Source of the DNA: Cristatella mucedo
Taxonomy: Eukaryota; Bryozoa; Phylactolaemata; Cristatellidae
NCBI GenBank assembly: GCA_009760855.2
Contig: WPIO01000115.1
Coordinates: 1 to 32,500 of the forward strand
Length of the DNA: 32,500 nucleotides
Direction of reading: 5' to 3'
This document shows, piece after piece, positions 1 through 9,370 of the stretch. The position numbers and the translations under genes are program-made. Each line of letters starts with the position of its first letter. The stretch's first letter is position 1. The notes beneath the pieces are model-generated. The model was given only the letters and a program-made list of their open reading frames with translations. It made no database searches and was not told where the DNA came from.

Positions 1-200
1 TTACGTTGCATAAACAGATGTGAGAATTTCATGATTGTTATTTTTGTTATAGAAAGCCGGCTGCAATCGTGGTCTTACTTCCGTATTAAGCACTCGAAAG
101 CTAAGGTACCTGCTTGAGTTGGATGCTTTAGGTATTTTAAATCAGAGTCACATAAAGTAGTACTTAAAGATGCACCAGGCAGATTTAATACAACTGAGCT
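1..200. other. Unassigned left edge
   Basis: No repeat family, coding exon or RNA gene was recognised here. The segmental duplication becomes recognisable from about position 200 and could start earlier, because the left limit is blurred by divergence. Confidence 0.4.
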
Positions 201-739
201 CCACTCACAATAATGTGTGAGCCGCTTCCACTGAAGAATTTACTACCGGAATATTTAAAGTAGCCGTGGATTAAAAAATAAAAATCGAATGTTACCTCAT
301 CAAGCAATACCATTTAAAAATTGAAGCTGAGCTTCAAAATGATTTACCAATCGATCGCACTGAAGAATCTTAGCCAGCAGGAATCGGATAGAAGCCTTTT
401 TTGGCAGTAGCACATCAAAATATGATATAGAAACTAAGGAAATAGTCACCTTTGGTAGAGCAATAATCTGGCCTGCTAAAGCTGCAACCAATTAATATTG
501 TACTTTCGATGATTTACTTAGTGATGCCTAGGCTTTTTCCAAACGTTGCTTTGTCAGAATCGGTAATAAGGAATTTGTTAGTTTAACAGAGGATTTCATA
601 GCATGTGTACGGATTGATACTAGCAAAACTAGCCATCCATCTACATCTAAGCAGGAAAACTCTCTATGCTATTTCTGATGCAGCGGAAATGTAATTTCAA
701 AGTTTGCTCTCATATATTCTGCATTTCATAGCATAGTTT

Positions 740-985
740 TCAAAAAAGACATATACAAAATGGTGTCCTGTTTCTAGCAAAGTCAAGGCATCAGGTTCCA
801 AGGAAGTTGCCCTTGTTCGACGACCACTTCAGCTCTACAGTAAAATCTGCCAACTTTCAGCAACATAACAATGCTACAATTTGGTCTTGTTAAGATAATG
901 ATACCACGTCTAAGTTGGTCCATGCATTTTTAACATCCCGTCTTGACTTCTGAAACTCAATGCTCACTCGCCATTAGGCATATGC
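740..985 (+). mobile_element. LINE family B internal fragment (RT C-terminal side)
   Basis: This is a decayed piece of family B matching 25440-25690 in copy 2. Recognisable shared stretches are ACCACGTCTAAGTTGGTCCA and CATCCCGTCTTGACTTCTG, the codons for the TSKLVHA and TSRLDFC motifs downstream of the RT domain. Stops and small deletions interrupt all frames. The same stretch is better preserved in the partner copy, which keeps an open frame. Confidence 0.65.
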
Positions 986-1529
986 GATAACGCAAAACAA
1001 TATCTACTTTTTCACGTGATTTGTTTTAGCTTGCATCGTGGTTTAGTTTAGATATTCCCGAAGCTTCCTATTACTTGAGTCCATTGTTTACTGCATCATT
1101 GTCAAGACTTTATTTTACTATTGTCTGTACATTATATGTTTATTTACTACTTGGCCTATTGTTTTCAGTAAACCAGAGCAATAATTTGGTGGTGGGACAT
1201 GCAATTACCAATAGCTGCAATTTCCTATAGAAATAGAGCTCAGCATTGGAGCCCCTTGGATCGATTCACTCCAGTCCTGATAAGACGTGACCACTGCAGT
1301 GATGATGTAGAATCACTCACCTTAGGAATCGTTCCGACGACTCTCAGACCTTGGTCGTGAAAACCAACCACCTACCATCGCTGGATAATTCACCTTTCTC
1401 TGTAGCAGGTCGCATCTTCGCAACAAAGCAAGAGAATTTCCAAGTCTTCTTTTAAAATACATCATTTGTAGAGTAGCAGGATTGCCCCTAAGTTACTAAG
1501 CAAGCTTGTAAAAAGATAAATAATCGCTC

Positions 1530-1603
1530 ATCTAAAGATGGACTCAAACTCACACCCTAGTCTTAGACACACACGAACTTATCTCTGAGCTAAGAACCAG
1601 CAT
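1530..1603 (-). repeat. tRNA-derived SINE head (degenerate)
   Basis: Read on the minus strand, a TTAGCTCAGAGATAAG stretch resembles a tRNA D-arm (RNA polymerase III A box). About 45 bases further on, AGTTTGAGTCC resembles a T-arm (B box, consensus GGTTCGANTCC). The spacing suits a tRNA. Acceptor pairing is not convincing, so it is read as the tRNA-like head of a SINE or a relic tRNA, not a functional tRNA gene. The same element is at 26199-26264 in copy 2, where the anticodon-arm portion (GCGTCTACG) is more tRNA-like. The rest of the presumed SINE body would lie at lower coordinates, about 1250-1530, which is also conserved between copies. Confidence 0.5.
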
Positions 1604-1891
1604 CTTTAATCGGAATTAATTGCACGACCTACAAGTTGTATGTGAACATATGAATTTGTCGAGTCAGGCTAAACTTGCAAAAGATTTTCATGCATATTAG
1701 TCAGCCACTTTTATGTGAACAGGCTTTTCACGGGAATTTTGAATAACACAGCTACCATCATGACTGCAGTAGGTGGTCACGCTTCAAAAAATAACGGAAC
1801 AGTCTCTCATATAAGCATACCTTGAAGCGAAACCAGTAACCAGCTACACCGAGGAGGCCAAGCACAGCTTGAAACCTATATCCGTAAGGTT

Positions 1892-2140
1892 CCTTGTGAC
1901 TCGTCCTTCATGTGCTTATGCTTGCTGACACTGTGCATGCTGCCAAAAACCGCATTTGCATGCTGACCCTGTGCATGTCACCCCTAAAAATGTTATTCAT
2001 TTTCTTGGTTTTTCCAGTATGATTTTACTTACCATTTAATTGCATTTCGAATTGCAGCATTTACAAAGCGCCTAGAAAGAGATTAAGTTCTCTGAGGGTG
2101 TTTTATCAGGTACGTTATTAATATTGTTATTGTTATTATT
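1892..2140 (+). mobile_element. LINE family B 3' tail, insertion specific to copy 1
   Basis: This is a strongly 5' truncated family B copy of about 250 bases. It holds the B 3' UTR (complement of the AGCATGCACAGTGTCAGCAT block seen near 14950), then GCGCCTAGAAAGAGATT and a tail of ATT repeats. The flanks join precisely in copy 2: GTAAGGT before and TTACAATACC after correspond to uninterrupted GAAAGTTTTTACAATGCC at about 26547-26564. It therefore entered copy 1 after the duplication, or was lost exactly from copy 2, which is less likely. Any target-site duplication is at most about 2 bases of T. Confidence 0.8.
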
Positions 2141-2339
2141 TTACAATACCCATCCTGCCGAGTTCTATATAGCTTCGTAGAACGAGAGTCCAACCACCTT
2201 CCATGAAGTTTTAGACAGCAGTCTTACTCTCAATTCTATGTCCTAGACAATGTAGTTTTAGTATTCATGATTACATTTACTAATAGTTGTAATATCAATA
2301 GGCTTAGCAAATCTGAAAAACGCGACTGAATCAATATTT

Positions 2340-3200
2340 AAAAAAAATAATTATCATGTTAATGCACTTGATAAAGCACCCTCCAAGAAATCAATCTCTT
2401 ACTAGGTGCTTTACAATTGCTGCCAAGGGAAACTTGATTGAATTGCGAGTAATTACATGCTTGATGTAAAACATGAATACGGTGATTAGTGGTGATATGC
2501 ACTGGGTAATTCTGATAATGTGGTTACTATCAGCATGCAACCTTTCAGCATGCATAGGCACATGAAGGACGAATCACATGGACCGACAAAATACTGTCCT
2601 AAATAGGTGTGTCTTTAAGAGCATTTTGAATGTCTTCAAGTCAGGGATGTTGCGACACAAGTCGGGAGGAAGTTCCAGGCTCGGGGAAAATATGAACTAG
2701 ATGCTCGGTCTCCAAAGAACTTGAGGTTTGTACGGGCTAGTGATAAAGTGCCAGATTCCGAAAAGCGGGTGGTTCAGTACTTCGCGTGTTGGAGGAATAG
2801 ATCTGAGAGATTTGCTGGTGCTAAATAATTTATGGACTTGTAAGTGAGCGAAAAAACCTTGAAGTCGAATTGTTGCTTGAGTGGCAGCCAGTTTAAGTCG
2901 GTCAGGAGGGGGTGTGATGTGTCAACAGCTACGTTCACGGCAAAAAAGGCATGCTGCAGAGTTTTCACCAACTGTAATCGCCTGATTTCACATTCTGGTA
3001 GGCCTGCAATCTGTTAGTTGCACAAGTCATGTCGGGATGTCACAAATGCATGGATTAACTCAGACGTGGTATCCTTATCTAAACAAGCATGGTTGATAAT
3101 TAGGCTAATTACACACAAATCTTGTGCATGCGGCAGTTGAGAGTAACGCATGGTCTCATCGAATGGCCAGTGATTTTGGTGGTGTAAGTCGTGCATTCAC
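2340..3200 (-). mobile_element. LINE family B copy, 3' half
   Basis: On the minus strand the element runs from about 3200 to its A/T-rich 3' end near 2340. Recognisable are TSELIHAFVTSRHDLC (the block after the RT domain, near 3020-3060), a stretch resembling HPLLTDLNWLPLKQQFDFKV (2774-2971) with the NWLP motif typical of the C-terminal part of CR1/L2-like LINEs, the 3' UTR with CATGCATAGGCACATGAAGG, and the terminal GCGCTTT/ATT block. It has many stops and is not functional. Bases 3060-3420 upstream are conserved in copy 2 but are too decayed to place in the element with certainty. The partner copy is 26745-27840. Confidence 0.75.
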
Positions 3201-3424
3201 GTAACAGATCTACTGTTACACAAATGTTCGGTATTCCCAAACGGGTAGCAAATCCTAATGGTTTCAAAATAGGTGTTACCCTGTTCCGGATTTTTTCAAC
3301 ACAACCATATCGATCTTGTCGCTTTATATGCAGTGTGAGATCCAGGCTCAATCGTGCTAATTACATTCACAGAAACGGTATATTCTAGATTTAGTTTTGA
3401 CAACCTAGTTTATATTTAACTCTT

Positions 3425-4537
3425 TTGACGACCCTGTTATCACTTAAAAAAGCACTTGAAAATACGATTGACGCTCGTGGAATAGGACATCACTTTCATG
3501 CAGACGATAATCAGCTGTATTTTCTATTCAAAATTTCAGAATCTGCTACAGCACATGATAAACAGAATGGTTGCTTGGCAGTCAGTCGGTCTTGGATGAT
3601 GGGATACTTTTTTATACTGGATGACGATAAAACCGAACAGCTGCTCATGGGGCACCCTGAGCGTGTGCCTGGATGAAAAGGCTTTGCTCTTTTTAATTGG
3701 TGATGCTGTTGTGAGACCATCACCACTTGCTCAAAATCTTGGTGTCGCTTTCGACAGCAGCCTAAAATTTAAAATCTTCATTCAGAAGACTGCCTTTACA
3801 GCTTTCTATAACGTTTGATACCTGTATAGGATTACGAGCTGTCTTTCACATTGGCTTGCAAACAAACATAACTATCTTCTTAGTTACGTCTCAGCTTGAT
3901 TGTTGTAATTCTCTTGTGGCTAAGCTCTTAAAAGAAGCCTCTAGACCATTGCAGCAGGCTATGAATATGACTGCAGGACTAGTTTGCGAGTACCAATGGT
4001 TTGACCAAGCGTCTCCTTTACTAAGACCAAGGATTGGTGGTGGTTGATCGTAGGATCCCGAGCAAAGTTCTTGAGCTGACCCCAAGCGACAACACGGCAT
4101 GGCTACTTCATATCATGCTGAACAGCTGCAATTGGTTCATGTTCCTCGTACCCTCCGGTCCTTTATGGACATATAAATTAGCTGTTCCATTCCTCCACTT
4201 AAAGACGGCTGTTGGCAGAAGCTGTTGCTCGGCAGGTCAAAAAAGGTAGAACTCGCTTACACAATTCTTACACAACGGCAACTACTGTCTCGCTGCCGAC
4301 TATGGCTCGTCCTTTTCAGTTGTCCTGAGCGGCTACTTCCATGCTACACACTACATCAGTTGCTCTCCTGACTCTGCTATGCTTCCCAGTTCATCTTTGT
4401 TGAGCAAGACGAAGTCTGTTGGCTACCCAATGCCTACCGAAAGCCCCTTAGACTGTGAGTGTACTATGGCAATCTTTCTTGCTTAACACGCAAGTGGTAT
4501 TTATGGCATTTAGAGTTAGAGACCAAGATACGTTACA
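3425..4537 (+). mobile_element. LINE family A copy A1 (RT catalytic box to 3' end), old
   Basis: The copy begins just upstream of the RT catalytic box, which reads FHADDNQLY (3496-3522; Tyr of YADD replaced by His). It continues through the IGDAVVRPSPLAQNLGV block, the C-terminal region (LELT, then a divergent stretch where A3 has APSYLAELLHQF) and the family A 3' end near 4537, which reads GATACGTTACAT. Several frameshifts break it into overlapping frames around 3620-3680 and 4030-4050. Its 3' end lies only about 50 bases upstream of the start codon of candidate gene 1. The matching copy at 27840-28486 is cut short by a deletion. Confidence 0.75.
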
Positions 4538-4586
4538 TCACTGTCACTTCATTTTCCATGTCCATATGTTATCCATTTTAGAATAA

Positions 4587-5345
4587 ATGAAGCTACTCGC
4601 TGCAACAGTCGTCTTGTGCCTTTTGTGCATGACATTTGCTGCTGAAATTACTGGAGTAAGTATGTTGGCACTTTCGAGTAGTACTTAGGACTGTATAAGA
4701 AGGAAGCATGTGATTGTGGCGACGATTAACTAAGTTCTTTTAATAGGAGTCACGAAAAGAGGAACAGCTGAGCAGTGAAGTTGTGGATCAATCAGGTCAA
4801 TGATTCAGCATTGGCAATATACATGTATATTCATTGTCTTGCGATTATGCTCTGATTTGACTGAGAACTGAAACTTCATGATTGTAGAGAATGAAGAATC
4901 CAAGAGAATCTTATTTCTGCCTCTAATGATTCTTAGTGCTTTTGGAAGCGCTTTAGGATAAGCTACATCGCTACATGATAACAAAGAACTTGAGCTCGCA
5001 GCAGCAAACTTGATCGGAGAAGCACCCAAGGGTAGTGCTGACGTTTTCTCACAGATATTACCAATGGTAAATCAAGAAAGAACGACCTGAAAAGTGCCCC
5101 TCCATGTTACTGTCAAAAATAAAATCTTGAATGAGATCCTTAAAATCTCTACTGTCTTTTTTTGTGTTGGGGAGTTTTGTCACGAGATTGGGTTTACCTT
5201 TTATTTAGGTACAACGAATCGTCATATGCTCATACAAATCGCACAAGGCGATAAGGCATCTTTTGCTGAAAATGTAAATTTCTTAGAAGGAGAACGAGTT
5301 CACATGGGGTGCTATTTTGAACGCTTTATTGTTATCGTAAAGTGA
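4587..5345 (+). CDS. Candidate spliced gene for a small secreted protein (gene 1)
   Basis: Exon 1 (4587-4655) encodes MKLLAATVVLCLLCMTFAAE plus ITG: a basic N-terminus, a hydrophobic core and a plausible cleavage site, so a classic signal peptide. It ends at a strong donor (GGA then GTAAGT) in phase 0. Exon 2 (4747-4795, acceptor TTCTTTTAATAG) is in frame and acidic (ESRKEEQLSSEVVDQS). Its donor GTCAAT is weak and leaves phase 1. Two continuations fit. With acceptor TTGTAG at 4887, exon 3 reads NEESKR then a hydrophobic 17-residue tail ending in Gly before TAA at 4959-4961 (63 residues, peptide-precursor-like). With a poorer acceptor at 4962, exon 3 is 4963-5031 and joins exon 4 (5209-5345, acceptor TTTTATTTAG) in matching phase, giving about 107 residues ending FERFIVIVK. 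No family was recognised. A pseudogene carrying the TAA is also possible. The locus lies in the part of copy 1 missing from copy 2. Confidence 0.45.
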
Positions 5346-5403
5346 CGAACACTTGCAAAACGGGAATTCAGCTCACGTTAAGCGTCTGCTTTTATTTCGT
5401 TGC

Positions 5404-5409
5404 ATTAAA
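5404..5409 (+). terminator. Possible poly(A) signal for gene 1
   Basis: ATTAAA, the commonest variant of the metazoan poly(A) signal, lies 58 bases after the TGA that ends exon 4 of candidate gene 1. Such hexamers occur often by chance in A/T-rich DNA, so it supports the model only weakly. Confidence 0.3.
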
Positions 5410-5755
5410 TAGATGTAGTCAAGAAGAGTGTAATCAAGGATGATGGTCCGGGGACATTTTGAGGCTTTAGATGTGTAGAGATGAGAGGAACGGTCCAATA
5501 AGGATTGATGGTTTACTAGAGTCCCAGTTATACATCTTGACTAGCAACTAAGAGTAATACGTCTGCCAGCCAGAATAAAAAAACGTTATGCATAGAATGT
5601 GGGTACAAAATAGGACGACCTGAATCGTGTTCAGGACAGTTTCGTCGTCACCACAAGTGATGCTTCACTTTTTAATCACATCCTTGATTCTCCAATCGTT
5701 AGCGATATATATTCAACTCAGGACAAATGGAAAAATTACTGCCATACAAAACCCA
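5410..5755. other. Unassigned stretch downstream of gene 1
   Basis: No coding or repeat family was recognised. It holds an 11-base inverted repeat, AATCAAGGATG near 5432 and CATCCTTGATT near 5684. This could be the relic of a small inverted-repeat element or chance. The right end, at about 5755, is where homology to copy 2 resumes. Confidence 0.35.
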
Positions 5756-5959
5756 AGTTTTGCAAATGTATTCTCTTTAGAATTACTATAAAGATGTTTG
5801 CTGCTACTTTATGAAAATGAAAGTAGAATGTGCATGCAGCATTTTTATAGCATGGAATCATCCAAAATATTTAAGTCTCAGCTGAAAACTTTCCTGTGCT
5901 GCTTACCTTCTCTATTGCCTTTACACAGGATGTATATGCATGTCAGCATCTGGTCAGGG

Positions 5960-6755
5960 CCATGGGAAAAGTGATTAAGGCACATGGAATAGGATAACTC
6001 TTTTATGCTGACGATACTCAGTTGTATTTGTCATTCAAACCGTCGGAATGTGCTTAGGCGACTGAGATACTGAATTCTGGCATTGGTGATATTCGATCCT
6101 AGATTTCGGAAAACTTCCTTAAATTAAATGATGATTAAACCGAATAGCTGCTCTTAGGAAACCCTAAAAGTATGGCTGGATTAAAAGGCTTAGCTCTTCT
6201 AATAGGTGATGCTATTCAGCGACCAACACCACGTGCACGAAATTTAGGCGTCATGTTTGTCAGCTGAGTCAATTTCAAAAGCTTCATTTAGAAGACTGCC
6301 TCTACAGCTAGCAATCGCATCTGATCCCCATCCAATATTAGGAGCAGTCTCCCACAGTGACATGTAAAAGATTTAACTAGCTCCTTAGTTCTGTCTCGGC
6401 TTGACTATTGTAATTCCCTTTTGGCTGGGCTGCCAAAAATATATATTATGCCACTATAATAGACAATGAATATATGTGCAAACCTACTCTTCAAGTCCCA
6501 GCGGTTTGAGCACTAGTTTCCTTCGCTGAATGAGCTATGATGGTTGCCTGTTGAGCAAATGATACCGAGCAAAGTTCTTAGGCTGACCCACAAGTCACGC
6601 CATGAATTGGCTCCTTCGTACCTAGCTGAACTGCTGCATCAGTTTTAGCCTGTTCGCACCCTCAGGTCGTGTGTGGACCATAAATTAGCTAACTCATTCC
6701 TCCGCTTAAAGACAGTCGGCGACCGAAGCTTTAACTCTGCTACACTGCAGAACTC
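5960..6755 (+). mobile_element. LINE family A copy A2, 5' part (interrupted by A3)
   Basis: The copy starts with MGKVIKAHGIG just before the RT catalytic box, FYADDTQLYLSF, which keeps both catalytic Asp residues. It carries stops (for example the TAG inside SEC-AT near 6052 and the TAA in DD-TE near 6137). It runs through IGDAI, RFEH-like and APSYLAELLHQF blocks to CTGCAGAACTCGCAT at 6759, where element A3 is inserted. It resumes at 9449. The upstream 5755-5960 stretch is shared with copy 2 but does not match the sequence that precedes this point in A3, so the 5' junction near 5960 is a truncation or recombination point. Confidence 0.8.
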
Positions 6756-6760
6756 GCATG

Positions 6761-7335
6761 ATATACCGGCCTCCTTCTGGCTGTCCAAACTTGTATATAG
6801 AGGAGTTTTCAGAGTTCCTCCCTAAAATATTTGTGTGTGACAGGCCGTTAGTGATTGTAGGAGACTTTAATATTCACGTTGACAACCCTAGCAATAACCA
6901 GGTCCGCTCATTTCCTGACTGTCAGGAGAATCTTGGTTTGGCCCAACACGTTAATCATAGCACCCACGTCGGTGGCCACATTCTAGATCTCGTGATCACT
7001 AAGGATGTCCTCCCACTGACTTTGTGGTATGCCCACTGACCCTCTCAGATTATTGTTCGGTCTCGTTTACTTTTCCTGCTCCCTCGTACGTGCAGAGCAA
7101 TGTCGAATTTGCCAAACGATGCAACTTACAAAGCATTTACATGGACAAGTTTTTGAAATATGTTTGTGATGCAAGCCTTCTTGATCTGAATTCAGACACG
7201 ACCGGCAGCCTCGATACCCTCACAGATGCGATGAACATGACACTCAGGAGTGCTCTTGACAAGCATGCTCCCATTCTATCTATCCGTGTTCAAAGTCGTC
7301 GAGATGGCTTTCAATTTACAAAAAAAACTCTTTAA
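6761..7335 (+). pseudogene. APE-type endonuclease, C-terminal part (in A3)
   Basis: The first frame reads IYRPPSGCPNLY, then VIVGDFNIHVDN (GDFN catalytic motif near 6860) and HILDLVIT (near 6980). This is the usual order in LINE apurinic-like endonucleases, which nick target DNA to prime reverse transcription. The frame is broken at 7021-7040 by a 20-base insertion flanked by CCCACTGAC repeats. Removing it in thought joins DVLPLTL directly to SDYCSV. The conserved SDH motif reads SDY (7045-7053), so the catalytic His is replaced by Tyr. A second frameshift occurs at an eight-A run (7320-7327). The N-terminal half of the domain is missing. Confidence 0.85.
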
Positions 7336-7700
7336 GATGCACCGTGTTAAGCGCAGGCTGGAACGTCGTTTCAAGATATCAGGGTCTGAGTCAGACCTAG
7401 TCAATTTTAAAGACTTCCTTCGAGTTTACACACGAAAGCTTAAAAAAGCCAGAGCTTCTTTTTTCATTAGAAAACTGAATTCCTGCCAGTCGGACACTAA
7501 ACAGATTTATAAGACAATAAACCATTTACTGGCGAATGCTGTCAGGTCTGACTCCCCAGATATTAAGGGCTCAGCCGAAAAGTTTGTAGCCTTCTTTACT
7601 GAAAAAATTGTGCACATTCGTGCCTCCATTAGGCCCCCTCCGACCCAAGCAATTGCCGTTTCTCAACCTTTGACCTTTCTTAAAGGTTTTCTGATGTTTC
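7336..7700 (+). pseudogene. EN-RT linker region (in A3)
   Basis: A basic linker joins the endonuclease and RT domains. It includes HRVKRRLERRFKISGSESDL and a stretch beginning FRVYTRKLKKARASFF-like (about 7340-7470), followed by KSAEKFVAFFTEKI-like sequence near 7570-7620. Arg/Lys-rich linkers of this kind occur at this point in CR1, L2 and Jockey-type proteins. A frameshift near 7680-7695 separates it from the RT frame: GFLMFLPV here against the expected GFSDVSACHVAAL read-through. Confidence 0.7.
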
Positions 7701-7710
7701 TGCCTGTCAT

Positions 7711-8466
7711 GTGGCTGCCTTAATAAGGTCTAGCAAAAAGAGCTTGTCTCATGAAGACCCTATACCTTCATTTTTGTGGTCTTCACTTGCACACCAACTT
7801 GGCCCTGCAATAACCAAGATTTTTCATGCTTCTTTAAAAAGAGGAGTCGTCCCCAAGTCCTTCAAATCGACAATCGTTAGAACTATTCTTAAAAAGCCTG
7901 GATTAGACACAGAGGTTCTAGCTAATCATCGTCCAGTTTCCGTTCTTCCATTCTTATCGAAGATTCTTGAAAAAACTGTTGCTAGGCAGCTAGTTGAACG
8001 TATTAAAAATAATGGAATGTCAGAAAAATTGCAATCAGGTTTCAAGAGGCGGCACTCTACTGAAACTGCTTTCCTCCGTGTTAACAATGACATTCTACGT
8101 GGCAACGACGACGGGAATGTCACTGCCCTAGCTCTGCTAGATCTGTCTGCTGCATTCGACACCATTGATCACGAAGTTCTGCTTGAACGAATGAGAACAA
8201 CGATCGGTCTTGCAGACAAAGCCCTGGCGTGGTTTAAATCATACGTGTCTGATCGTGTTCAATCCGTGTCGTGTGGGGGTCAGGTCTCAGACATGAGAAG
8301 GGTCACCTTTGGAGTCCCTCAAGGGTCTGTACTTGGTCCCTTCCTGCTCTCCATTTATACGGAACCTCTGGGAAAAGTGATTAAGGCCCGTGGAATAGGA
8401 TATCACTTTTATGCTGACTCAGTTGTATTTGTCATTTTAACCGTCGGAATCTGCTGCAGCAACTGA
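7711..8466 (+). pseudogene. Reverse transcriptase domain (in A3)
   Basis: This is the best preserved coding stretch in the window, 251 codons open. In order it shows HEDPIPSFLW (residues 14-23), ILKKPG (60-64), NHRPVSVLPFLSKILE (72-87), LQSGFKRRHSTETA (107-120), ALLDLSAAFDTIDH (141-154, carrying the first catalytic Asp), the region ALAWFKSYVSDRVQSV (171-186), GVPQGSVLGP (201-210) and then YAD (234-236). A 4-base deletion after 8418 removes the second Asp of the YADD box and shifts the frame, so the product cannot polymerise. In related copies the same place reads GCTGACGATACTCAG. The Met at 7711 is internal, and the natural protein would continue from the endonuclease. Confidence 0.9.
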
Positions 8467-9370
8467 GAAACTGAATGCTTGCCTTGCCGATAATCGATCC
8501 TGGATGTCGGAAAACTTCCTGAAATTAAATGACAATAAAACCGAACTGCTTTTCATAGGACACCTTAAGCGTGTGGCTGGATTAAAAGGCTTTGCTGTTC
8601 TAATAGGTGATGATATTGTGCGACCTTCACCACATGCTCCTAATCTATGTGTCGTATTCGACAGCTGCCTCAATTTCAAAAGCTTCATTCAGAAGACTGC
8701 CTCAACAGCCAGCCATCACATCCGATCCCTATCAAAGATTAGACGCTGTCTCCCACAGTGGCTTGTACAAAATTTACCTGGCTCTTTAGTTCTGTCTCGG
8801 TTTGATTATTGAAATTCCCTTTTGGCTGGGCTACCAAAGAAAGGTAGTATGCCACTGCATCGGACTATGAATATGGCAGCAGGGCTGGTTTTCAAGTCCC
8901 AGCGGTTTGAGCACGTGTCACCTTTGCTGAAAGAGCTAGGATGGTTGCTGGTTGAGCAAAGGATACAGAGCAAATTTCTAACGCTGACCCACAGGGCCCA
9001 CCACGGCTTGGCTCCTTCGTACCTAGCTGAACTGCTTCATCAGTTTCATCCTGTTCGCGCCCTCAGGTCCTGTGTGGACAATAAATTAGCTGTCCCATTC
9101 CTCCGCTTAAAGACTGTTGGCGACAGAAGCTTTAGCTCTGCAGGTCCTGGACTGTGGAACTCGTTTCCACAATTCTTGCACAACGACATTTACTCTCTAA
9201 CTGCCGACTATGGCACATCTTTTTCAGCGGTCCTGAACTGCTACTTCTGTGCTACTCACTACCTCAACTGCTCTCCTAACTCTGCTATGCTTCCCACTTT
9301 CTCTTTGTTGCGTGAGACGAAGTCTGTTGGCTACCGAATGCGTACCGAAAGCCGCTTAGGCTGTGAGTGA
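8467..9370 (+). pseudogene. RT C-terminal region (in A3)
   Basis: After the 4-base deletion the frame resumes with MSENFLKLNDNKTELL (8504 on), IGDDIVRPSP, then SLSKIRRCLP. The codon expected to be Cys in the FDYCNSLL motif is TGA at 8810-8812. The same frame goes on (8822-9370) through PLLKELGWLLVEQRIQSK, LAPSYLAELLHQFHPVR and DRSFSSAGPGLWNSFPQF to a stop at 9370. The DRSF/GLWN block is the usual C-terminal hallmark of CR1/L2-like elements. With the frameshifts and TGA, no complete protein is possible. Confidence 0.85.

Noticed and set aside
5431-5693. Inverted repeat AATCAAGGATG...CATCCTTGATT as a possible MITE
   Set aside because: Only 11 bases match, the ends are not aligned to any target-site duplication, and no second copy was found in the window.
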